From NCBI GenBank assembly GCA_012727685.1, contig JAAYGO010000114.1, positions 1 through 16,178 of the forward strand: 16,178 nt of DNA, given 5' to 3'. Every line of letters begins with the position of its first letter. The stretch's first letter is position 1. Under the pieces are notes generated by a model. That model was not told the DNA's origin. It searched no databases and saw only the letters and a list, made by a program, of their open reading frames with translations. Positions 6,299-12,227 of this stretch are shown in pieces. The position numbers and the translations under genes were made by a program. Source of the DNA: Bacillota bacterium. Lineage in GTDB: Bacteria > Bacillota > Dethiobacteria > DTU022.

Positions 6299-6486
6299 AG
6301 TTTTCACCCCCTTTCTGACAAATACTTTCCCCACAAACTGGCTGCTTATTCCTCCGGCTGTAAAATATTAATTTTTAAATTGTTTTTGGTTCCGGGGGCA
6401 GGATATATCTGTAATCCAGCGAAGATTTAACAAAGAGCCTCCAGGCGAGATCAAACATGCTATGATTAAGGAGTGTGGTGCAAGCG

Positions 6487-6744
6487 ATGAACTGGTTGGA
6501 AATCGGTCGGGTTATACATTTCTATAATAAGATCTCGGTGGCGATCATTGAACTTTCCGGAACGCTGCAGGTTGGTCAAAAGATCAGGGTGATCGGCCCG
6601 AAAACCGAGATTGAACAGACGGTCGACTCGATGCAGGTTGAACACCGGAACATTGACCGGGCCAAACCGGGCGACCTGGTCGGCTTGAAGGTGATCGGCA
6701 AGGTCCGGGAAGGGGATGCTGTGTTTACCGGCAGCGAATCATAA
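6487..6744 (+). CDS. EF-Tu domain 2-like small protein (translation elongation factor-like)
   Basis: The product is 85 residues from ATG 6487. It reads IGRVIHFYNKISVAIIEL, then LQVGQKIRVIG, QTVDSMQ(V)EH and AKPGDLVGLKV. These are the beta-barrel signatures of domain 2 of EF-Tu-like GTPases, without any G domain. Such stand-alone proteins occur in bacteria and archaea and their role is not established. Start choice is uncertain: AAGGAG (6468-6473) is too close to GTG 6475 (1 base), 4 bases from GTG 6478 and 13 from ATG 6487. I choose the ATG because protein similarity begins just after it and long spacing recurs in this window. The frame from 6475 would add four residues. The gene has its own short transcription unit between the divergent DUF2512 gene and azlC. 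Confidence 0.75.
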   Translation: MNWLEIGRVIHFYNKISVAIIELSGTLQVGQKIRVIGPKTEIEQTVDSMQVEHRNIDRAKPGDLVGLKVIGKVREGDAVFTGSES

Positions 6745-6784
6745 GCTGCTCTTCTCCCTGAAAAACCGGAGTGTTCATTTGCAA

Positions 6785-6815
6785 TCTTGATCTATCAGCA
6801 TTCTTGATCTATTTT
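6785..6815 (+). promoter_or_regulatory. Candidate azlC promoter overlapping an 11-bp direct repeat
   Basis: TTGATC (6787-6792) and TATTTT (6810-6815) are 17 bases apart, a plausible sigma-A promoter. TCTTGATCTAT occurs at 6785-6795 and again at 6802-6812, a 17-base period that covers both promoter boxes. The doubled site could be an operator for a regulator of the azlCD exporter. Confidence 0.4.
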
Positions 6816-6848
6816 TAGTTTTGGTTTAATCACTTTACCATGCGCATT

Positions 6849-6852
6849 GGAG
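6849..6852 (+). promoter_or_regulatory. Ribosome binding site that sets the azlC start at ATG 6858
   Basis: GGAG (within TTGGAG) at 6849-6852 is 5 bases before ATG 6858. The alternative in-frame ATG at 6840 is preceded by CACTTTACC with no Shine-Dalgarno. Confidence 0.55.
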
Positions 6853-6857
6853 CAACG

Positions 6858-7586
6858 ATGGCTGCTTTCATCAACAGAGAGACCGCGCTGGCTATTAGGA
6901 GGGGTGCGGCGGGAGCCGCCCCGATTGTGATGGGTTATATCCCGATCGGTTTTGCCTTCGGAGTGCTGGCCGCGGAGGCGGGAATTGATCTCGTGGGTGC
7001 CGCGGCCATGTCCGTGTTTGTGTTTGCCGGTTCAGCGCAATTTATCGCCATCGGTTTAATGGCAAGCGGCTGTTCCATAGCCGCCCTGGGCATGACAGTT
7101 TTCCTGGTAAACCTGCGCCACTTATTGATGAGCGCCGCTCTTGCTCCTTACCTGGGGCGCTTTAAACGGTGGCAGCAGGTTTTATTTTGCTTTGAACTGA
7201 CCGATGAATCCTTTGCGGTGCACAGCGCCGATCTCCGTACCCGCGCTGCTCCCGTTCCCGCCCGGATGATTGCCCTGAATCTCTGCGCCCATATCTCCTG
7301 GACCGGCAGCACCCTGGCCGGCGCCTGGATCGGCAGCCGCCTCCGTTTTGATACTGCCCTCTTTGGCCTCGATTACGCCCTGCCGGCCATGTTTATCGCC
7401 CTGCTGATCTTCCAGGTGGAAAACAGGCGCCACGCGGCCATCGCCCTGCTGTCTGGGGCCCTCTCGGTAATCTTTTACCTGGCCGGGGCCGGGCAGTGGG
7501 CTCTGATTATGGCCACCTTGATGGCGGCCACAGCCGGTTACTTCAGTGAGGGCAAAATAAAGCCCCGAATGCCGCGCGACTCTTAA
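6858..7586 (+). CDS. azlC: AzlC family branched-chain amino acid exporter, large subunit
   Basis: The product is 242 residues from ATG 6858 (248 from ATG 6840). It is a membrane protein with the AzlC signature: GYIPIGFAFGVLAAEAG in the first helix region, then VFAGSAQFIAIGL, FLVNLRHLLMSAALAPYL, and FELTDESFAVH. About six hydrophobic segments can be traced. AzlC and AzlD together export branched-chain amino acids and analogues such as 4-azaleucine. The azlD gene follows after 21 bases, confirming the pair. A candidate promoter with a doubled TCTTGATCTAT site lies just upstream. No Lrp/AzlB-type regulator gene is in the window. Substrate is inferred from family knowledge. Confidence 0.9.
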   Translation: MAAFINRETALAIRRGAAGAAPIVMGYIPIGFAFGVLAAEAGIDLVGAAAMSVFVFAGSAQFIAIGLMASGCSIAALGMTVFLVNLRHLLMSAALAPYLGRFKRWQQVLFCFELTDESFAVHSADLRTRAAPVPARMIALNLCAHISWTGSTLAGAWIGSRLRFDTALFGLDYALPAMFIALLIFQVENRRHAAIALLSGALSVIFYLAGAGQWALIMATLMAATAGYFSEGKIKPRMPRDS

Positions 7587-7607
7587 GGAGGGTTAAGCTA
7601 AGCCGAT

Positions 7608-7925
7608 ATGGAGCGCTATTATCTCGCTGTTCTGATCATGGCTGCCGTAACCTTTTTACCGCGGGTTTTGCCGGTGCTCTTTCTTTCCCGGCGCCGGCTC
7701 CCCGCTGCACTTTCCCGCTGGCTCGCTTACATTCCGGTTGCGGTGCTCGCCGCCCTGTTGGGGCCGTCCCTGCTGGCGCCCGCCGGGCGGCTGGATCTCT
7801 CCCCGGCCGGCAACCAGGTTTTCTGGGTATCAATCCCGGTTTTTTTCATCGCCTATTTTACCCGCAATCTCTTCGCCACGGTATTATCGGGCATGGCCCT
7901 GATCGCTTTATGGCGTTTATTCTAG
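7608..7925 (+). CDS. azlD: AzlD family branched-chain amino acid exporter, small subunit
   Basis: The 105-residue product has four hydrophobic stretches and the AzlD layout: an N-terminal helix ending in TFLPRVLPVLFL, a basic loop (SRRRLPAALSRW), LAYIPVAVLAALL, and a last helix TRNLFATVLSGMALI. AzlD is the obligate partner of AzlC, which lies 21 bases upstream on the same strand. AAGGAGG (7585-7591) overlaps the azlC stop codon but is 16 bases from the ATG; no in-frame start lies closer because a TAA occurs at 7599. Translation may depend on coupling to azlC. No clear terminator follows; only a weak TTAAG/CTTAA inverted repeat appears just past the stop. Confidence 0.88.
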   Translation: MERYYLAVLIMAAVTFLPRVLPVLFLSRRRLPAALSRWLAYIPVAVLAALLGPSLLAPAGRLDLSPAGNQVFWVSIPVFFIAYFTRNLFATVLSGMALIALWRLF

Positions 7926-8005
7926 AGCATAATTAAGTCTTTTCCTTAACCCCCTTAAATTTGCTAATAAGTGGTTTCGCCCCACCGTAATGGGTAAATA
8001 AAAGG

Positions 8006-8224
8006 GTGGTGGAGGGCAGAATAATAACAGCGCCTTTATTGTCCTTTGCCGGTAACCTTTTGGAGCAATCCGCGGTTCCGGGGAAGGGAAGCCGCACCTT
8101 GCTGGAGAAATATTCGTTTATCAGGCACGCTGCGCTAAGAGAGGGGGTTTCTGGCTCTCTGATGCCATCATTTCCGGCCCCGGTTCTTGAAGCGGCGCCT
8201 CTAGAAAAAAACAGGCAGGTGTGA
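8006..8224 (+). CDS. Possible small ORF upstream of the methyltransferase (72 aa, unrecognised)
   Basis: A GTG-started frame of 72 codons fills most of the 302-base gap between azlD and the methyltransferase. Its TGA (8222-8224) ends 3 bases before the ATG at 8228 and overlaps that gene's AGGTG ribosome site, as in translational coupling. I do not recognise the sequence (MVEGRIITAPLLSF...). It has no clear motif, a moderate hydrophobic start and a charged middle. The upstream GGGTG is a weak ribosome site. It could equally be a non-coding leader: AGAGAG (8138-8143) can pair with CTCTCT (8155-8160). I saw no cobalamin-riboswitch B12-box. Treat it as doubtful. Confidence 0.25.
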   Translation: MVEGRIITAPLLSFAGNLLEQSAVPGKGSRTLLEKYSFIRHAALREGVSGSLMPSFPAPVLEAAPLEKNRQV

Positions 8225-8227
8225 AGG

Positions 8228-9028
8228 ATGCTAATTGTTGGCGAAAAGATTAATACCAGCAGGAAACAGGTGCAGGAAGCGGTAGCAAGAAGGGATGCCG
8301 GCTTTATCCGGGACCTGGCCCGCCGCCAGTTTGAGGCTGGGGCTCATTATATCGATGTTAACTGCGGCACCTTCATTTCGGAAGAGCCGGAGCTGCTAAG
8401 CTGGCTGGTCCGGGAGGTGCAGGACGAGCTTAATAATGCTCCCCTGTGCATTGACAGCCCCAATCCAAAGGCTGTGGAAGCAGCTTTAAAGGTCCACCAG
8501 GGCACTCCCCTGCTCAATTCGATCACCGGCGAAAAAGAGCGCTACGAAGCGCTGGAGCCATTGGTCGTCAAATACGGCTGCAAAATCGTGGTGCTGTGCA
8601 TGGATGACGAATCGGGCATTCCCCGTGACGCAGCGACCCGTTATCAGATCGCGACGCGATTGATCGAAAGTCTGACCGCCAAAGGGGTCAAGCAAGAAGA
8701 CATTTATGTTGATCCCCTGATCCAGCCGATCAGCGTTGACACCAAGAACGGGCTAGCCGCCGCGGAAACGATTCGCATGGTCAAGGAGAAATATCCTGGC
8801 GTGCACGCCATCTGCGGCCTCAGTAACATCTCCTTTGGGTTGCCGGAGCGGAAATTGCTCAACCAGGCTTACATGGTTGTCTGCACCACCTACGGCCTCG
8901 ACGCGGTGATCCTTGACCCCGAAGATAAGATGATGATGCGCCTGGTTTATGCCGTCGATGCCCTTTTGAACCGCGACCCATACTGCGGCAAGTACCTGAG
9001 AGCCTACCGCAGCGGTTTGCTAAAATAG
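8228..9028 (+). CDS. Methyltetrahydrofolate:corrinoid protein methyltransferase (AcsE/MtgA-like, pterin-binding)
   Basis: The 266-residue product is a pterin-binding TIM barrel. Visible residues are MLIVGEKIN at the start, IDVNCG (42-47, Asp43 and Asn45), CIDSPNP (74-80, Asp76), LLNSITGE (95-102, Asn97), YVDPLIQPIS (160-169) and CGLSNISFG (196-204, Asn200). These fit the enzymes that move a methyl group between methyl-tetrahydrofolate and the cobalt of a corrinoid protein. The subfamily includes AcsE of the Wood-Ljungdahl pathway and MtgA-type enzymes of methylamine or betaine demethylation. The sequence looks to me closer to the MtgA-like branch. No corrinoid protein, MttB-type methyltransferase or CODH/ACS gene is in the window, so the partner is unknown. 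AGGTG at 8217-8221 is 6 bases before the ATG. A two-tier hairpin follows the stop. Confidence 0.88.
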   Translation: MLIVGEKINTSRKQVQEAVARRDAGFIRDLARRQFEAGAHYIDVNCGTFISEEPELLSWLVREVQDELNNAPLCIDSPNPKAVEAALKVHQGTPLLNSITGEKERYEALEPLVVKYGCKIVVLCMDDESGIPRDAATRYQIATRLIESLTAKGVKQEDIYVDPLIQPISVDTKNGLAAAETIRMVKEKYPGVHAICGLSNISFGLPERKLLNQAYMVVCTTYGLDAVILDPEDKMMMRLVYAVDALLNRDPYCGKYLRAYRSGLLK

Positions 9029-9076
9029 AAACCCGGAGCCCCACAGAATAGGGGCAGCAGGGGGAAGCGGTTTCTA
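9026..9076 (+). terminator. Two-tier stem-loop overlapping the methyltransferase stop codon
   Basis: TAGAAACC (9026-9033, beginning at the stop codon) pairs with GGTTTCTA (9069-9076). Inside it GCCCC (9038-9042) pairs with GGGGC (9051-9055) around an 8-base loop. The outer stem is followed by GATTTTCAGTTT. It may end or protect the methyltransferase transcript; the U run is weak. Confidence 0.45.
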
Positions 9077-9094
9077 GATTTTCAGTTTAGACGG

Positions 9095-9238
9095 CCATGC
9101 CCCCGCCAAGCTGGACACCACCAGGTAATGAAAACACTTTGCCCCTTGTCACTGAGGGCTAGAGTAAAGTTTCCACCTCATAATTCCCTCTCCCCCCTTT
9201 GGGGGGAGAGGGCAGGGTGAGGGGGGGCTAAATCCGGC
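9095..9238. repeat. GC-rich intergenic repeat, copy A (with perfect 12-bp palindrome)
   Basis: This fills most of the 308-base gap between the methyltransferase and the MBL gene. It begins with a CCATGCCCCCGCCA block (9095-9134), continues through GAGGGCTAGAGTAAAG (9154-9169), and ends with a core at 9186-9238. In the core CCCTCTCCCCCC (9186-9197) and GGGGGGAGAGGG (9201-9212) form a perfect 12-bp stem with a TTT loop, followed by CAGGGTGAGGGGGGGC. Related copies follow the next two genes (10048-10155 and 12053-12132). It resembles REP-like or MITE-like elements. No ORF or transposase is inside. Confidence 0.7.
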
Positions 9239-9264
9239 ATACAGCGTTTTCGAAGTTAACAGTT

Positions 9265-9289
9265 ATGCCCTCCGCCAAAGAGAGGGCAT
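9265..9289. repeat. Inverted repeat upstream of the MBL-fold gene
   Basis: ATGCCCTC (9265-9272) and GAGGGCAT (9282-9289) form a perfect 8-bp stem with a 9-base loop, 47 bases before the MBL start. No U tract follows on the plus strand. It could be a leader structure, an operator, or part of the neighbouring GC-rich repeat, whose core also contains GAGGGC. Confidence 0.45.
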
Positions 9290-9336
9290 CGTCTCTCCAA
9301 TTTCTCAACTTAGTTTAGGGGAGGTAAATCTACGCT

Positions 9337-10020
9337 ATGAAATTGATGGAGCACCTTTATGCCTATCCCTGGCGCGGCCGGGGCAACAACTGCAACAGCT
9401 ATCTGGTCACCGGTGAGAAGACAGTGCTAATCGATCCGGGACATATCCATAATGAATGGGGGGAGCGCTGCCTCGATACGCTGGTGCGGCGCCTCTCTGA
9501 AGACGGGTTTTCCCTGGAACAGGTGGACCTGATCCTCTGCACGCATGGCCACCCCGATCACGTTGAAGCAGCCAGTGTGATCAAGGAAAAAAGCGGTGCG
9601 CAGGTGGCACTGCACCGGGAGGATGAGCCGATCATCGCCGAGATCGAGCGCTATTTCGGCTCTGCCGCCGGCCAGGCGAAAGCTGCTTTAAAGCCCAACA
9701 TCTACCTGCAGGAAGGAGATCTGGACCTGGGCGAAGGTGCCGAGCAAATCCGGGTGATTCATACCCCGGGCCACTCACCCGGTTCGGTCTGTTTTTTGCT
9801 TCCCCGCTTAAAGGTGCTGATCAGCGGTGATACTGTGTTCGAAAACAGCATCGGGCGCAGCGACCTGCCCGGCGGCGACATGGCGACACTGGGCAGGAGC
9901 ATCGACAAGCTGGCGGCGCTGCAAGATGTGGAGCTGCTCTTGCCCGGGCACATGGGCTTTGTCTCCGGGGCCGAAGATGTGAGGCGCAACTTTGAACGGA
10001 TCAAGTATTTCTTTTTCTAA
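9337..10020 (+). CDS. MBL-fold metallohydrolase (glyoxalase II-like)
   Basis: The 227-residue product carries the full metallo-beta-lactamase-fold metal set: THGHPDH (His70, His72, Asp74, His75), HTPGHSPGS (metal ligand His146), SGDTVF (bridging Asp165) and LPGHMG (His205). The segment NSIGRSDLPGGD is typical of the glyoxalase II-like hydrolase branch rather than of beta-lactamases. The likely reaction is hydrolysis of a thioester or related substrate; the substrate cannot be read from sequence. GGAGG (9320-9324) ends 12 bases before the ATG. The next in-frame ATG (9346) has no ribosome site. It lies between GC-rich repeat copies A and B and appears to be a single-gene unit. Confidence 0.85.
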   Translation: MKLMEHLYAYPWRGRGNNCNSYLVTGEKTVLIDPGHIHNEWGERCLDTLVRRLSEDGFSLEQVDLILCTHGHPDHVEAASVIKEKSGAQVALHREDEPIIAEIERYFGSAAGQAKAALKPNIYLQEGDLDLGEGAEQIRVIHTPGHSPGSVCFLLPRLKVLISGDTVFENSIGRSDLPGGDMATLGRSIDKLAALQDVELLLPGHMGFVSGAEDVRRNFERIKYFFF

Positions 10021-10047
10021 GCGAGCGGCGCCATGTTGTCCCGACCC

Positions 10048-10155
10048 CCATGGCCTCACCAGGCGGAGGCACCACCAGTAAGGATGAAAATGTTGCCGGG
10101 GGAGAGGGCTAGGGTGAGGGGGGCTTGAAACCGGCTCCATTTTAAGAGTAAAGTT
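10048..10155. repeat. GC-rich intergenic repeat, copy B (half core)
   Basis: This lies 27 bases after the MBL stop, in the 222-base gap before the phosphohexomutase gene. It has the CCATGGCCTCACCA block with GCACCACCAG (10048-10090), then GGGGGAGAGGG (10098-10108) and CTAGGGTGAGGGGGGC, then CCGGC (10131-10135) and AGAGTAAAGTT (10145-10155). Only the right arm of the copy A palindrome is present, so it cannot form the long hairpin. CTxxAAxCCGGC follows the core in both A and B. Confidence 0.6.
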
Positions 10156-10242
10156 ACCCGGTGCGGCAATGCTTTACCGCTATGCGTCCAGGCTAGTGAG
10201 TGAACATCGGATTGAAGTCATAAGGAGGGCGTTGGATTAACA

Positions 10243-12012
10243 GTGAGGGATGAAGATAAAACCATAGAGGATTGCGGGCGGAGTGCAGGGGAGCCGGCCT
10301 TTGCCGCCGAGAGCGCTGCCGCCGCATACCGGCAGTGGCTGGAATATCCCGATCTTGACGAGGCCACCCGCTCCGCCCTGCTGCAGATGCAGGGCCGGCC
10401 TGATCTGATCCGCCAGCACTTTGGCGCGGAGCTGACTTTTGGGACCGGGGGGATGCGCGGCGTGATCGGCCCGGGCACAAACCGGCTCAATATCTACCTG
10501 GTGCGGCGGCTCACGCAGGGGCTGGCGAACTATCTCAACCGGAGAGCAACAGAGGGCACGATGCAAAGCGTGGCCATCGCCTACGATACCCGCGCTTACT
10601 CCAGGGAGTTCGCTACAGAGGCAGCCCTGGTCCTGGCGGCAAACGGGATTAAAGGGCTGCTCTTCGCCGGTGTGAGGCCGACACCGGAGCTTTCCTTTGC
10701 CATCAGGGAGCGGCGCTGTGCCGCGGGGATCGTGATTACCGCCAGCCACAACCCGCCGCAGTACAACGGTTACAAGGTTTACGGACCGGACGGCGGACAG
10801 GCCGTATCGCCTTTCATTGATGAACTGATTGAAGAAATCGCCGCCGTCGACCTCTTCGCGGGGGTGCGCACCATGGAGCGCGCTGCGGCGGAAGAGCAGG
10901 GATTGCTGGAACTGATCGGCGAGCAGTTGGACTCCCATTACATCGCTGCGCTGCACACTCTTTCCCTAAGCCAACCTGCGGAGCCCCTGACAGTGGTTTA
11001 TACCCCGCTGCACGGCACCGGCGCAGTGCTGCTCCCGCGGCTGTTGAACTCTAGCGGGTATATCGAAGTGATCCCGGTGGCGGAGCAGATGCTGCCCGAC
11101 GCCAATTTCAGCACGGTCAAGGTGCCAAACCCCGAGGAACCGGCCGCTTTTACCATGGCCCTCGCCCTTGCCCGGCAATACGAAGCGGACCTGGTCCTGG
11201 CCACAGACCCGGACTGTGATCGCGTGGGCTGCGCCGTGCGCGGCTCAGAGGGCGAATATACACTTTTGACCGGCAACCAGACCGGCGCCTTGCTTTTAGA
11301 ATATATTCTCGGGCGCCTGCAGGATCGGGGCGCGCTCCCTCCGGACGGTGTGATGGTCAAAACAATCGTCACCGGAGACCTGGGACGGAGAGTGGCGGAT
11401 GCCTACGGGGTCAGGACCGAAGAGACGCTGACCGGATTCAAATATATCGGCGCGAAGATTGAAGAATTCGAGAAGGCGGGAACAGGGACTTTCCTTTTCG
11501 GCTACGAAGAGAGCTACGGCTACCTCGCCGGGACCTTTGTCCGGGATAAGGACGCCCTCGGCACATCGCTCCTGCTCTGCGAGGCGGCGGCATATTATAA
11601 AGAGAAGGGGATGACCCTGCTGCAGCTTCTGGAGGAGCTCTCCCGCCGCTACGGTTATTTCCGTGAAGACCTGGTTTCACTGGAGCTGGAAGACCTTTCA
11701 AAGGCGGATCAACTGATGTGCTCCTTTGCCCAGATGCCGCCGCTTCTGGACGGCGTCAAGCTTACGGAGAAACGCGATTACTATGAAGGCAAGGCGTGGC
11801 TGCTGCCGGACGGCACCGAAAAAGAATTAACCTTGCCCCGCTCGAAGGTGCTCTATTACCGGCTGGCCGACGACTCCTGGTTCTGCATCCGCCCTTCGGG
11901 CACGGAGCCGAAAATTAAAATCTATTTCTCGGTGAACGCCGCCGCCGCAGCGGAGGCGGATCAGAAGCTGCAGCGCCTGAAAAAGGCGGTCCTGACCGCA
12001 GCGGGCCTCTAA
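10243..12012 (+). CDS. Alpha-D-phosphohexomutase (phosphoglucomutase/phosphomannomutase, PgcA-like)
   Basis: The 589-residue product has all four family signatures: the catalytic phosphoserine loop TASHNPPQYNGYK (Ser168), the Mg site DPDCDR (Asp322, Asp324, Asp326), the sugar-specificity loop FGYEESYGYL (about 419-428) and the phosphate-binding loop RPSGTEPKIK (550-559). FGTGGMRG at 66-73 also fits. The length and GYEES(Y/F)G loop match the long phosphoglucomutase-type branch (PgcA/PGM2) of Firmicutes. It interconverts sugar 1- and 6-phosphates for UDP-glucose, glycogen or cell-wall precursors. The start is a GTG; TAAGGAGG (10221-10228) ends 14 bases before it and no other start codon lies in frame between. 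The first 25 residues are poorly conserved in look, so the start is somewhat uncertain. Substrate preference (glucose or mannose) cannot be settled here. Confidence 0.93.
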   Translation: MRDEDKTIEDCGRSAGEPAFAAESAAAAYRQWLEYPDLDEATRSALLQMQGRPDLIRQHFGAELTFGTGGMRGVIGPGTNRLNIYLVRRLTQGLANYLNRRATEGTMQSVAIAYDTRAYSREFATEAALVLAANGIKGLLFAGVRPTPELSFAIRERRCAAGIVITASHNPPQYNGYKVYGPDGGQAVSPFIDELIEEIAAVDLFAGVRTMERAAAEEQGLLELIGEQLDSHYIAALHTLSLSQPAEPLTVVYTPLHGTGAVLLPRLLNSSGYIEVIPVAEQMLPDANFSTVKVPNPEEPAAFTMALALARQYEADLVLATDPDCDRVGCAVRGSEGEYTLLTGNQTGALLLEYILGRLQDRGALPPDGVMVKTIVTGDLGRRVADAYGVRTEETLTGFKYIGAKIEEFEKAGTGTFLFGYEESYGYLAGTFVRDKDALGTSLLLCEAAAYYKEKGMTLLQLLEELSRRYGYFREDLVSLELEDLSKADQLMCSFAQMPPLLDGVKLTEKRDYYEGKAWLLPDGTEKELTLPRSKVLYYRLADDSWFCIRPSGTEPKIKIYFSVNAAAAAEADQKLQRLKKAVLTAAGL

Positions 12013-12052
12013 GGTGCAGCGCGGGGATAGACCCCCTCAGGGCAAATAGATG

Positions 12053-12132
12053 CCATGCCCCCAGCAGCGGGAGCACTATCTTATAATCCCCTCTTCCACC
12101 TTTGGGCGGGAGAGGATCAGGGTGAGGGGGGC
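12053..12132. repeat. GC-rich intergenic repeat, copy C (imperfect palindrome)
   Basis: This lies 40 bases after the phosphohexomutase stop. It has the CCATGCCCCCAGCAGCGGGA block (12053-12072), then TTATAATCCCCTCTTCC, a TTT at the tip (12101-12103), GGGCGGGAGAGGATCAGG and TGAGGGGGGC. The core aligns with copy A, including the TTT loop, but the arms have mismatches. It sits in the 215-base gap before the unrecognised gene at 12228. Confidence 0.6.
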
Positions 12133-12216
12133 GCTCTGCTGCTGCTACTTAGAGTTGAACCCTGCCTGGTGGAGGATGGCCTTGCTTGTAAGTAATTTAG
12201 CCTTTCGGCTCGAATG

Positions 12217-12220
12217 AGGA
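12217..12220 (+). promoter_or_regulatory. Ribosome binding site that sets the start at GTG 12228
   Basis: AGGA (12217-12220) is 7 bases before GTG 12228 but only 1 base from the alternative TTG at 12222, so the GTG is the likelier start. Confidence 0.5.
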
Positions 12221-12227
12221 ATTGTAC

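Noticed and set aside
6461..6466. TGCTATGAT as an extended -10 promoter for the EF-Tu-like gene
   Set aside because: Transcription would start at about 6473, removing the AAGGAG ribosome site at 6468-6473, and there is no -35 hexamer at the right distance.
7926..8227. A cobalamin or folate riboswitch before the methyltransferase
   Set aside because: I looked for a B12-box-like GCCACTG and paired flanks and for a compact folate-type aptamer and saw neither; only a weak AGAGAG/CTCTCT stem is present.
10237..10956. A 239-codon minus-strand open frame over the phosphohexomutase gene
   Set aside because: It lies opposite a gene with all family motifs and shows no domain of its own; GC-rich genes often leave such antisense frames open.
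9095..12132. CRISPR array or tandem satellite
   Set aside because: The related copies are single, separated by complete genes, differ in length and have no regularly spaced unique spacers.
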